Positions 10,567 to 22,314 of a DNA stretch of 64,000 nt are shown here, piece after piece. This stretch comes from Phycomyces blakesleeanus NRRL 1555(-). Taxonomy: Eukaryota > Mucoromycota > Mucoromycetes > Mucorales > Phycomycetaceae. Made by a program: the position numbers and the translations under genes. The notes beneath the pieces are model-generated. The model was not told the DNA's origin. It did not search any database and saw nothing but the letters and a program-made list of their open reading frames with translations. Each line of letters opens with the position of its first letter. Within the stretch, counting starts at the first letter, position 1. Location: positions 2,285,223 to 2,349,222 of the forward strand of contig NW_017265135.1 of assembly GCF_001638985.1 (NCBI RefSeq), in the 5' to 3' direction.

Positions 10567-13500
10567 ATGGCTGAAAAAACCAAAGAAGCGCATGCGCCTG
10601 AAGTAGAACCCGAATCACTCGAAGAAGAGGAATATGAAGTGGAAGCCATAGTAAATCATAGATGTATTAAATCGAAAAAGAAGGTACACGCTATTACACA
10701 CTTTTAAGAGCATAAAACGAAAAGAAGAAAGAAGAATGAAGAAAGAGAAGAAACAGGAAACAATACTCAGAAATATTTTAGGGAAAGGGTGGAAAGGTTT
10801 TACAATACTTCATCAAATGGAAAAATTACGTTGATGCAGATAACACATGGGAAGACATTGACAACGTGTAAGTTAAGACGTTATTGCATCTCAAGCCAGA
10901 TTGACGCGCAATCGCAAAAAAAAAGAAAAGAAAATTAAATGAAGTTTACATACTTAAAGGTCTGCGCCTGAATTGGTTGAAGAGTATTGGAAAGAGCGTG
11001 GGGGGGAAGAAGCATTGAATGCATGGAAGAAAACGATCGCAAGCAACAAGCCGCAACAAAATGCAACTTCTACAAGAAAAAGAACCACTGTCCCCGAAGT
11101 CAATCCTGCTCAGCCCAGCAGCAGCAGCAGCACACCAGACCATTCACAGAAGCAATCGGAAAAAATTTCTGCTCCTAGCCTTTCTTCTGGTAGCTCGGAT
11201 GCTGATAAAAATAAAGGAGGTGTTCAATCTCATTCTTCCGGAGAGTCTAAAAAGACATCATCGAATACAACTATTGAAAAGAAGGAGAAAGGACATAAAA
11301 ATTCGCCTAAAAATTCAGAACCATCAACTGTTAGGCCTACAGTACCTTCTACAAGCGTGCCCATAGAGAAATCCTTGAAACGTATCCTGGAAGAAACCAC
11401 TCGAGCACATGCCAAAAAAGCTCGTATTGATAAAGAGGCAAAAGCGATGAAGTCATTGAAAGGGAAAGAACGGGATGACATGGAAATTGATGACGATACA
11501 CTTGACATGATAAACACCACAAGCAAAGAAACTCCTTTGCCAGAATCTACCGAATTTCAGAAAAAGAAAGCAAAGCTCATGTCTGTTCCCGGAAAGTTGA
11601 CCCAAAAGAAGCTTCCCTTCTCAACAAGCACACCTAGGGCGTCAACTTCCGTGTCTCCTCCAAAGGAATCGAGCAAAGATGCAACAGCTTCCTCGACTGA
11701 GGCGATCGACACTTCTAAAGTTCCTCAAAAGCCAACTGATATCTATAATATGAAAGCGTTCAAAGAAAGCTCACCCCCACGCAAATTGACACAGCCAAAG
11801 AGAGTTCCTATGGTTATATCAGCTACCAGTGAGGAAACATTTTTTCGTAAAGAAGAGTCGATTGATCGCATGAGCGTATCTAGTAAAGATTCAAAAGATA
11901 ATACAGGTAATAAGCCAGAAAATATAAGACCTCTAATCAAAATTACGGGTTCTTTGATTATTCTTGTCACTATTGTCCCTATTATTACTATTAGCCTCTA
12001 AAGAAATTATCGATATAGATATACACGAATCAGCCAAGAAAACTACAGCTCCTTCGGTATCAGGATCGCCAATCATGGAAGATAAGGAAAAAAGCCCCCA
12101 GGATAAATCTCGTAGACTATCAGAAACTACTTTTACGTCTGTTTCTAGTGAGGCTATTAAAGTTTCGACCAAGACACTGTCTTCTACGGACAAAATTTCG
12201 GATAAAGGCAAACAACCTGCTCAGGGCCAACACAGTCAGCAAACCAGCAGCAGATTCGAAGGTTGGCTTATTTTGGGTGAGGAGAGTTCACCTCTAAAAA
12301 ACATTGATACAAAAAAGGGCACCCAGAGTCTCGATAAAGTCGACAAAGGCAATAGAGATGAAGAAGATGCCAAGAGCGAGGAGGAGGCAGAGGAAGAAGA
12401 AGAGAAGGGAAAGGACGAGGACGAGGGCGATAATATTGACAAAAATCATAAGAGTGATGATGATAATGATTATGATAATAATAATAATAATAACAATAAT
12501 AATAATAATGGTGGAAATCACGCCATTGAAAAGTATGATTCTGACCGCAATATTGATAAAGACGATGCAGCTCATAACATCGATGGGGAGAATACTGATC
12601 ATAATGTCAATAAGGATAACACGACTCGTGAAATCAATGAGAAAAGTGTGGACCACAGTATTGATGAAGATTGTATGATAATTGATGTGGAAGGCTGTAC
12701 TACTGATGAAGTTGATGAGATTGAGGAAGAAGATGAAGAGGACGAGCTGCTCTCCATATTGACTTCAGACAACGAAGATATGTTTGAAGCCGAAAACAAT
12801 CTATCAAGTACGACATTAGAATCAATGATCTTAGATGGAGCAAAGAAAACTATGAATGATGGTATAAGCAAAGACAAGGAAGACCACCAAGACGAAATCG
12901 AAGCCGAGATCGAAGCAGAAATTGAAGACGAGATTGAAGACGAGATTGAAGATGAGCTTGAAGACGAACTTGAAGACGAACTTAAAGACGAAATCGAAGA
13001 CGAAGATGTCGAACTTGAAGACGAAGAGGTCGAAATCGAAGGCAAAGAAATCGAAGTTGAAGGAGAAATCAAAGAAGAAGAGGAGGACGAGGACGAAGAA
13101 GATGAAGAAGAAGAGATTGATGAAATTGATGACTCCGATGTGGAAATGGAAGATGTTGCTGAGACTATTTCTACTGTTGAAACTATTGGAAAGATTCCTT
13201 TGAGGCCACTTGCAAAAAGCCAATTGACAGATGATGATATCGTTTTTGACACCGATTTTCCCAAAGACGCTGATATTGATTGGGATAAGGCTGTTAGTAT
13301 GGTAAAATTTGTTGTGGAAAAACCTGAGGAAGAAGATAAAGAAGCCAAAGAAAAAGAAGAGAAAAAAGCACAATTAAACGAAAAAATGAAGACAAATGAG
13401 AACCGATATGCTATTGTAGAATGGTAAGATTCAGAAATGATTCAATAGAAGAAAAACAAGGTAGTTTTCATTATTATTAATGTTATTATTATCTTTTAGG

Positions 13501-13695
13501 AAGGACAAGATATTGTCTATGCATCCTCTCAGTGTTCTCTATCAAAAGTGCCCTCGTCATGTAAGTACCAAAGCTATAACAAAATTACACGGTTAAACTA
13601 ACACATGCATACCATTTGGACTTTTAACCCACTAGCTTCATAATTACTATGACAAGCTGCTCCATCTTATTCGCGCAGATGGTGATACAAACTAG
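10567..13695 (+). CDS. HP1/Swi6-like chromodomain and chromoshadow protein
   Basis: Six exons (10567-10683, 10782-10867, 10960-11906, 11995-13423, 13500-13560, 13636-13695) encode 899 residues. A chromodomain occupies about residues 19-68: EYEVEAIVNHR, then YFIKWKNY and NTWEDIDNV, with the aromatic cage residues Tyr23, Trp52 and Tyr55 that read methylated H3K9. At the far C-terminus NRYAIVEWKDKI, then HPLSVLYQKCP and YYDKLLHLI match a chromoshadow dimerisation domain (about 845-895). The two-domain order is that of HP1/Swi6, a nuclear heterochromatin protein, but ordinary HP1 proteins are about 180-350 residues. Here the linker is huge: a Lys/Ser/Pro-rich part, a polyAsn run, and an acidic tract (about 505-770) built partly of Glu-Ile-Glu-Asp units. 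Only 107 bp separate its stop from the next gene's ATG. Confidence 0.88.
12470..12512 (+). repeat. AAT/AAC trinucleotide run coding polyAsn
   Basis: Mostly AAT codons with a few AAC in the HP1-like gene encode eleven consecutive Asn residues within the acidic linker. The tract is probably length-variable. Confidence 0.85.
12898..13015 (+). repeat. 12-nt coding repeat encoding E-[IL]-E-D units
   Basis: Tandem 12-nt units of the type GA(A/G)-(I/L codon)-GAA-GA(C/T) encode about nine tetrapeptides, EIEA then EIED then ELED. The third position varies between units, so the protein pattern is better kept than the DNA. Confidence 0.85.
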
Positions 13696-13802
13696 CCAGG
13701 GATATAATTATTAGTCTTTTTCTTATTTGCTTGTCTTTTTTTTTATTAATATATATATATATATATACTTAACAAAGTAATAAAATCAAAATCAAAATCA
13801 AA

Positions 13803-15115
13803 ATGGATTTCCCAAAGTTATTTGATGTGAAAGGAAAGGTAAACAGATCAGAAGGCGTGGTTTATCTCTACTATATTATTCAATTGATTCCTATTATCAC
13901 ATAAAGGTTGTATTGGTAACTGGCGGCTCCCGTGGCATAGGGCTGATGATTGCTACAGTAAGTTGTAAACATCATTGCAACAACATTGAACATCATTAGG
14001 GTTTTGTTCAAAGCGGAGCCAACGTTTACATCACAAGTCGATCAGCTCATGTCTGCACAAAAGTAATATTATGTTTTTTTTCTTATGCTTCATTCCTCTT
14101 GTAATCTCAATTAGTCTAAACAAACTAACATTTTATTTAGGTGGCCAAGGAGCTTAACACTCTTGGGCCAGGAAGATGTTTTTCTATTCCAGCAAATCTT
14201 CAAGATCTCGAGGAAGTTAAGAGACTTGTAAAAGAGCTAGAGAAACGTGAAAAACGTAAATCCTTGCATTTTTTTATGCAAAAAAAAGTATAAAATATAT
14301 CAAAACTAATAGCCTATGATTTGTATATATATCAACAACATAGATTTGGATGTACTAGTAAACAACGCAGGTGCTACCTGGGGCGAGACCATTGAAGATT
14401 ATCCGGATTCGGCTTTTGAGAAAGTAATTAACCTTAATTTAAAGCGGGTATTTTCTCTCACTCAGGCGTAAGTAAAAAGACAAGAAGTATTAGCTTTGAT
14501 TGAAACATACAATTTACAAAGACTTTTCCTTTTTTTAAAAATAAATAAATAAATAAAGTTGTCTTCCACTGTTGAAGGCCAATGCTGTTCCCTCTCGTCC
14601 TTCTTCGGTGATCAATATCGGCTCTATTGATGGTTTGAAAGTATGGATCATATAAAATTTTGAAAAACACAATATAGTACTATATTGTTAAATGCTGTAA
14701 TTTATATATTTCTAGGTTCCTACCCAAGAAACCTACGCTTACTCGGCTTCTAAAGCTGGTCTTCATCATCTTACAAGTCATATGGCTGTTAAGTTGGGTC
14801 CCGATTCGATCACTGTGAATGCTATTGCTCCCGGCGCTTTCCCTTCAAAAATGATGCAGGCAACATTGGACGCATTCAGTGATATAATAATCGCATCAAT
14901 CCCAGTAGGTCGACTTGGTTCGCCTGAGGATATTGCAGGTACTTGTATTTACCTATCCTCTCGTGCTGGTCAGTATACTACAGGGGCAATTATAAAGGTA
15001 ATGAAGATCGGGAGAAATTGTAATTATTGTTTTTGGGGACTTTGTTTTATTAAATACATGTTCTTATTATTGTTATCAGGTTGATGGAGGTGTAGTTGTA
15101 GGAGGAAAGCTTTAA
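13803..15115 (+). CDS. Short-chain dehydrogenase/reductase (SDR)
   Basis: Eight exons (13803-13838, 13907-13957, 14000-14062, 14141-14255, 14344-14467, 14559-14640, 14716-14997, 15080-15115) encode 262 residues, the usual length of a classical SDR. The NAD(P)-binding motif TGGSRGIG is at residues 17-24, NNAG at 95-98, a catalytic serine in INIGSIDG (Ser152) and YSASK with Tyr166 and Lys170. PGAFPSKM and GAIIKVDGG near the end are typical of 3-oxoacyl-reductase-like or RhlG-like enzymes. It should catalyse NAD(P)H-dependent reduction of a ketone, but the substrate cannot be read from sequence. No signal peptide or membrane segment is seen. Its ATG lies 107 bp after the HP1-like stop, so its promoter must be compact or overlap the upstream 3' end. 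Confidence 0.93.
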
Positions 15116-17257
15116 TTGACCTTAAAATAACAATAATAATAATAATATTACTATTATAAATGAGATCCCATTTGTTTCAAATGTAGTTATTATCTCTTGC
15201 TTTCATACATTGCTGTTAGAAATTGTTTTTTTTTTATAGTAATATTATTATTAAAGGCTAAGATTATACTGAGATTGGCTATAGACTCTTGTTGTTTGCA
15301 GACTATAACTCTGTGGGATCTAGTTTGATATCACTATGGCTCATATATGCTTGTATAGGGGGGGAGGCTGATGGTGTGGTTGGTTATAATCAATTTATGC
15401 ATAATCGGGATATTTTTGGCGGCGTTGAATATTTGTTTCGTATTGTAGTGTTTTGATTTATTCTATAAGAAAAAGGTTATAAATAAAGTCAATTGAAATT
15501 ATTTGTGGGATTTCATACCCCACAAGTCTCTATCATTATTATTATTATAAAGGGGTATTTATGTAGACTGGTTCACTATTATGAACTGTTTCTAGTATAA
15601 AGATGTCCTATAGAGACTCAGTCCGACTTCTTCGTATCCAATAAGCGCAGATCAAAGCTTCTTTTTTTTTTATTGCATCCAAAATAAAATAAAATTATGC
15701 AAAGGCAATCAGATCCTTTTTCTCAGATTGGTCAAGAAGTAGAAAAAGAGATGTCACATATTTATATCCCCCAAGGCTTTTTCCTCCCCCTTGCCCTGAA
15801 GATAATTAATGTCAAGTTAAATGAGCTATTGGGACCCTAAGCTCTTTTGTGTATAATATTTTAATCCGAAATCTAAATACAACTAACACCAATATTTGTT
15901 TCTATTTTCTGTATTGAAAACGTTGTATTCCATTAATAGTTAGGAAGTTTTAGTGACTTGACTTGAGGACTTGGTTTAAATAAAGCATTATTCTTGTTAT
16001 TCTTTTAGAAGCAAAATTCATTGTTCTATTTTATTTAAAAAAAAAAAGAGTTTATAGAACTATTCTTTACATGAACTTTTTTTAAATCACCAATAAGTAT
16101 TATAGCGCAATATGCTAATATCGAATAGAAACCATTTGTTCTGTGCTCATCGACAATGCAGAATGACACTACGCTGTTTTGTTTTGTGTATCTCTGGACT
16201 AACATTCGTTTGATAATAAAGATCTCTTGAAAGTCTCGAACTAAATTCATACAATTAAACAGCGTGTCTTGTCTAATGGTACCTCAAAGATTTGTAGAAA
16301 GATTCAGAGATATTCGTACTATTAAAACTCAAAGTAATACTTTGTCTTGGAATTTATTATAAGCCCACAATTTAATACACATTAATTATACTGATAACAA
16401 TAAACCCTTGTATACCTACTATGCGAGAATTAGCCAACATCTAGTAGTAAGCCTGTGTGTATCAGGTAAGATATTGCTATGTATCAATTTTCTAAATATA
16501 TTTTAAAATGACATTTGATATTACATTTTTTTTTCATTTATTTTAGACCAAGAATTATAATCGCATTGTCTGTTCGAAAGGAGTAAAATAATAGAAGTTC
16601 TTTACATTCTAAATTTTGGTACACTCTTAATAACCCAAGTCCGTAAACTAATGCAGCTCTCAGCTTTCATGCTGTAGGATGCTTTTGTCCATCTTCTCCA
16701 GATTTCTGCTGGTCTCCAATTAAAGCCAGATCGATCCTTCCAAAGAAACCATGGAATGAAACTTCATTTTTTTAAAAGAAAAAAGATAATGCAATTTGAT
16801 ACAATACAATACTACAATATTCTACCAGGCTGCTGTCTACAACACAAGAAACAAAGTTTCAGAAAAGTAAAATTAAATATCTAGAACACAGGACTGGGAA
16901 ATTTTTAATAGATATATAAAGACCTCGATATTCCTACCAGCTTCAAGTTTCATAATTTTCTTTTAACCAAGAATTATATATATATATTCATATACATATA
17001 CATCTATCTATATATATATAACACGAATCAAGCTTTCTCTATTCAAATTTCTTATTTGCAAAACTGAAAGCCGAGATTTTACACACCACCCCTAAAGCCA
17101 AAATTCTACTCTTGAAAATACAAGAGTTTATCGATCCAAGTAAGTTCCACGTAGATTATTATATCTATAGATCTCTATGACATTCTCCTTAACTGACAAA
17201 AACTCCCCCTTTTTTTCTCTACTTTCTTTACATAGTAGGATCTTCATTGGAACCTCC
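15116..17257. other. Intergenic region with a degraded reading frame
   Basis: AT-rich sequence with a GTGGG/CCCAC hairpin near 15502-15527, a possible decayed minus-strand coding segment at 16538-16765 (listed separately), and TA/TCTA tracts at 16975-17020 just upstream of the LysM gene. I see no intact gene. Confidence 0.5.
16538..16765 (-). pseudogene. Possible relic coding segment of unknown family
   Basis: On the minus strand a frame of about 75 codons reads through with a single TGA: FHGFFGRIDLALIGDQQK, then the stop about 33 codons in, then RAALVYGLGLL, YQNLECKELL and a terminal TAA. The mixed residue composition is unlike the simple Lys/Asn/Ile frames that AT-rich DNA gives by chance. 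No ATG opens it in frame near the 5' side and I recognise no family. It may be a fragment of a dead mobile element or host gene. Confidence 0.3.
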
Positions 17258-18380
17258 ATGAAATTTAGTATAATAGTACCAGTAGCACTTGTTCTAGCAA
17301 GTACAGCCGCTTCTTTCCCAGTAGATGAATCATGTAAAAAGTACCACAAATGTAAGCATTGCATTACATCAAATTACATTACATTACATTACAATTTACG
17401 GTATGCTTAAAAAATATCAACAATCATTATTTTATTGTTTAGCCTCCAGCGGTGAAAATTGTGACGATGTTGCTAAGCACTACGGTGTCAGTGTGAGCAG
17501 CCTGCGAGATTGGAACAAAGACTTATCCAAAGACAAAGACGATGAATGTCACGGCTGGCAAGAAGGAAAGTCTTATTGCGTAGAAGGCCCTCGCCGTATT
17601 AATTGGTGGCATCAAAAGCGTGATAATCCCCCTACAGACACTTCAAATTCTCCAGGAGACACTTCAGATCCACCTACCTCTGATAAACCTGGCGAGACGC
17701 CCGAAGATCCAGAGAATGAATTTGATCCCACAGACTTTGAGGCTTCAAGAAACTATGATCCTTACTATCCCTATGATCCTTGGAGACCACCATACGGACA
17801 TGGTAATGGACATTACAAGAGAGAAGATGCACCCGTAGACTCTCCTCCAGGCGAAGACTCCGACCCCATTGAGCCTCCTAAGAATAGACCGTATGTTCGT
17901 AGAGATGATTCTGAAGCCTCTGATTACGGTGATAAGCATCCACACGAACCATGGAGATCACATTTTGGAAAACACAGACATGATAAGAGAACACCGCAAC
18001 CACCTTGGTACCCTCCTCCTCCTCCTTCTCCACCATGGTATAGTCCTCCAATATACGGACCTCCTAGATACGAGCCTCCCAGATATCCTTTCGATCCTAG
18101 GTATCCTTACAGACCTTTTGACTCGGAAGAGAATGGTGGAGATAAAGCAAAGGAAGCTGGGACTGTAGCTGGTGATGACCTCAAGGGTTCCTCTAAGCTT
18201 GCCCAACCTCCTGGTTTTGGAAACCACAGAGGACCATATGATTATCCATGGGAGCCACCTCGAAGAGGCAATGACAGAGATCGTGACAGAGATCGTGACA
18301 GAAAGAACAACAACAATAACAACAATAACGATCACAACAGGGACCGTGACAGTAACAGAGACAATAATCGTGGCAATTGA
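17258..18380 (+). CDS. Secreted LysM-domain protein with low-complexity tail
   Basis: Two exons (17258-17351, 17443-18380) encode 343 residues. Residues 1-20 (MKFSIIVPVALVLASTAASF) are a clear signal peptide. A single LysM-like module follows, with CKKYHK, ENCDDVAKHYGVS, LRDWNKDL and SYCVEG, including four cysteines as in fungal LysM proteins that bind chitin or its oligomers. After that the protein is unusual: Pro/Tyr-rich segments with WYPPPPPSPPW and Arg-Tyr-Glu-Pro-Pro repeats, then an Asp-Arg repeat and polyAsn run to the stop. No GPI signal is visible at the C-terminus. It is probably extracellular or wall-associated. Either a wall role or interference with chitin-triggered host responses is possible; the sequence does not decide. 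The module is clear but the tail has no recognised family. Confidence 0.85.
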
Positions 18381-20772
18381 TAACCGTTCACGACCCAATT
18401 AAAAGTCTTTGAAACAAACCAAAAATAAATCAATAAATAAAATATCAATATTATCGTTTTGAAATAACAAATAAAAATAAGATTTACTAAAGAAAACAAG
18501 AATTGTTCTATTCTACCTTTCTGACTTTCATTTGTAATTTTGTAATTCTGTAATTCTGTAATTCTGTTACCTTTTACATCTTAACTTTGAATCTGACTTT
18601 TTGACTTTTTGATTTTTTGACTTTTGCTTTATATATATATTCTTATGTATATATTCACACCGTCTGTCGCTGTAATATTTTATTTTGTAATGGTGGTAAA
18701 AATGAGAATGTTCTTTTCTTGTGTTCAGGAAAAGTATTTTGCTTCTAATGAGTTTGGAAATAATTGGAGTAATAAAAATAAAAATAAAAAATTATTTTAC
18801 TCCACTAAAATTCTGTGTTTGTTATTCTGTGAATGAATGAATCTTTTATGGCTTTTTGGTTTGGTTTGGTTTGGTTTGGTTTGGTGGTCAGTGTAAGTGG
18901 CACATTGAACGGATATTGAATAGGAAAAAATGATGCCGAAAAAAAAAAGGAAGAAGAAAGATGGATATGATTTACCTCGAGTATATTATTAATTTTTATT
19001 TTTAAAATATGGAATGCTTTTAATTAATTAATAAATTAATTATATGTCCTTTTTTTTTTGCTTGAAAAAGGGATCTTCAAAAGGTCAAATAAAAATGATA
19101 TATATTTTTGATGTAAATATAGTATCAAGCACTAGATTTTATGGAGCCGAGAGTAAGAATAAGAAGAAGAAGAAGGAGATAAATGTTATTTTTACATGTA
19201 TTGGTGTATGGGTGTGTGTGAATTATTCTTTAAAAGAACTTGCTGGTGTAAAAAGTGAGTGTAACCATGTGTTGTTTAATGCTTCCGTTGATTCTGATGG
19301 TAAGGTCATCTAATGGACGTTAATGATGATTTTATATTTATTTATTTATTTATTTATTTATTTGTTCATTCGGTCTTTATGTAATACAAGGGAATTCTAT
19401 GGTAGGGTTTGACTCCTACTTCTTCTTAGGTTTGTTTTGTTTTCTATTTTACTTCATTTGCACTCTTTGCTGTGCTACTTTCAAATGGAGAATGTAGTAT
19501 ATTTGTGTCTGTAATCTCTTTTTTGTGGGGGAATTATACACAGCCACCTGCACATTCTACTTGTAGTAAAGCTAGAAAAAGTTATTCAATCAAATTAAAC
19601 AAAGTATGAAAAGAAAAAGATAGATAAAGCAGTATATAGTGTATTTTTAATATTTCTTCCAATTTTACTCCACTCTGCTCTGCTCCACTCGACTGCACCT
19701 ATTATATAAATATTGTATTACTAAAGAGTTAGAGCACCATAGAAAATATAAAGACTTATTTATAGCAAGAAAAGTAGGCCAAAGCTCTTGAAACGATTTT
19801 GGAAATGATACAAAAAAAAAGTCATTCGGAAAAACCAACATTTTAAACACTAAATGTGGGGTTTGCCGATAATTTTCCCTGCCACTAAACTATCGCTGAT
19901 CTTTTTTTTTATTATCTTTTTTGAAACTAGATGTGTTATATATATATATATATTCACAAAAGAAAGAAAAAAAAGTTCAATATATTTTGTACCATTTATC
20001 TACTACTATTTCATATTAAGAAAGTGATTATGTATTTGCGTTTTCTTTACAAAGAGGTTTTGATCATCTTAAATATTCCTTATTTAAATTGTACCCTAAA
20101 ACACATCTCCAAGGCGCATTTTTGGAAATAAAGCTTTTTCTCAAAATGGTAAAAGTAATAATAACCAAAGAATACTTTTTCTGTACTGTTTATTTAAAGA
20201 GAAAAAAAAGAATATTATTATTATTTATTCATAACGATTAATCTCTTTAAAAATGCACCTTGTATTCTCGAATTGTGCGCCTAACAAATGTATTTTACTG
20301 TGAATATGAATATGAATATGTATTTGATTCTATTTAGATATTTTGAAAATATATCCACAGCAAAAGAAAGATTTTTAAAAAGATCCCTTTTTTTTTCTTT
20401 TCTTGACTGTATTTGAAGATATCTTTGAATAAACTGTGCTTTAAAGGTACATTCAAAATTCACTCTATGATGATAATAATAATAATAATAGATGCTCTTT
20501 AAAGGAAATTAAACAATGTTATAAACCTTGTTTGCTAATAAACTTTTATCTGTTTAAGCACACAAAACAAAAGTAATTTTCGTAAACTATTTAGATATGT
20601 TATATTAACAAACGAATATGATAAATTTCACTACTGATTTTTATTTATTTATTCGTTTTTAATATTACAGGTCAAATCAAGTCAAATCAAGTCAAGGCAA
20701 GGCAAGGCAAGATCAATCAATATAGTCAATTCTCTAATTATTACTTTATTAATTTATTAATTTATTAGCTTA
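18381..20772. other. Long AT-rich intergenic region
   Basis: I see no gene I can support. It contains repeated TTCTGTAAT units near 18535-18565, a GGTTT tract at 18856-18886, TTTA tracts at 19335-19362, a TCCAC/TCTGC-like tract near 19668-19695, and TCAAG/GCAAG units at 20672-20712. The 3' end of ILV1 lies at its right border. Confidence 0.5.
18856..18886. repeat. GGTTT pentanucleotide tract
   Basis: Six GGTTT units are read directly. No coding role is apparent. Confidence 0.85.
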
Positions 20773-22278
20773 TTAACATAAAAATGTCTTGTAAACCACA
20801 TTGTCTGTCTCTTCTACAAAGTGGTATCCAAGACGAACAAGGTATTCATCAAATAACTTTGTATCCTGAGGAGGAACCTGCACACCCAAGAAGACCTTGC
20901 CCATGTCTAAAAAATATATTTAAAATAAATAAATATTTTCTCGATCATCCAATAATTATCCCCAATAATTTACTTACCGTCACCATGGTTACGGTAGTGG
21001 AATCTAGATACATTCCATGTAGAGTCCAATCCAACCAAAAACTTCATTAATGCACCAGGTCTCTCAGGGAAAACTATAATGATAATCATAAAAATAAAAA
21101 ATAAAATTAGACTTTAGGATTCAGGCAGCTTTTTTTTAAAACTTCACGCCGTTGTTACTTACTAAATCTAAAGACACGTTCATTTGCAGGCTGTCCTTGC
21201 CCACCAACCATATAACGTGCGTGTGATTTGGCCAATTCGTTGTGGCTAACATCAAATCCTTTCATGCCATTCTTTTCCCAGCCAGCCAACACTTTCTTTA
21301 CTTCATTATCAAGGTCATGGACCTTGAAACTGATATAGATATGGGCATTTACGGGATCAGAGTATCGATAGGTAAATTCTGTCACAGCACGAGGCTGGAC
21401 CTCTTCGATCATCTTGATGAAACTGCCTGGTCTTTCAGGGATGATCACATTACAAAATGCTTCGTTGCGCTCACCCAACTCTGCACGATCACTAATAAAT
21501 CTCAGGCGGTCAAAGTTTACATTTGCACCCGACACAATAACGATGTGTGCGCCCTTGTTCTTTTCTTCAGGGTGTGATTGAAGATATTTCTTTGCACCAG
21601 CAAGAGATAGTGCACCAGTAGGTTCACAGATTGCGCGAGTATCTTTTTTTTTTAAAAAAAAATAAAATAAGAAAGACGATTACATGGGCACAAACGTTAG
21701 TTATTTGATCAAAAGAATTATATATACCTCTGTGTATGTGTGATTATTATTTTATTTTTATTTTATTTTTACTTGTAACATTACCTTCAAACACATCCTT
21801 GATTGCAGCACATATTTCATCAGTTGTTACGATAACCATTTCGTCAATAAGTTCTTGGGCCAGACGAAAGTTTTCTTCGCCGACCATGCGGACAGCTGCA
21901 CCGTCTGCGAACAAGCCAACCTCGCCCAGCTCCTTGCGCTTTTTGGCATTGAGACTCTGGGTCATTGCATCCGCATCGCTTGCCTCGACACCGATGATCT
22001 TGATATGAGGTGCGATGCGCTTGATGTAGCTTCCGATTCCTGCTACCAATCCACCGCCACCAACGCAGATATAGATGGCCGAGATCTTGCTGGCATCCAT
22101 CTGGCGAAGGATCTCAAGACCAATGGTTCCCTGTCCGGCGATAACATAGGGGTCATCATAAGGTGGGATATTGATCAATCCTTCTTCCTTCATCAGACGA
22201 GCGCATTCAACCTTGGCTTCATCAAAGTCGTTTCCGTACAAAACAACTTCTGCTCCCAATCGCTTAACATTTCTCCAC

Positions 22279-22314
<36 letters not shown>

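Noticed and set aside
12599..13348. 249-codon polySer-rich minus-strand frame
   Set aside because: It is the antisense of the acidic Glu/Asp codons of the HP1-like gene.
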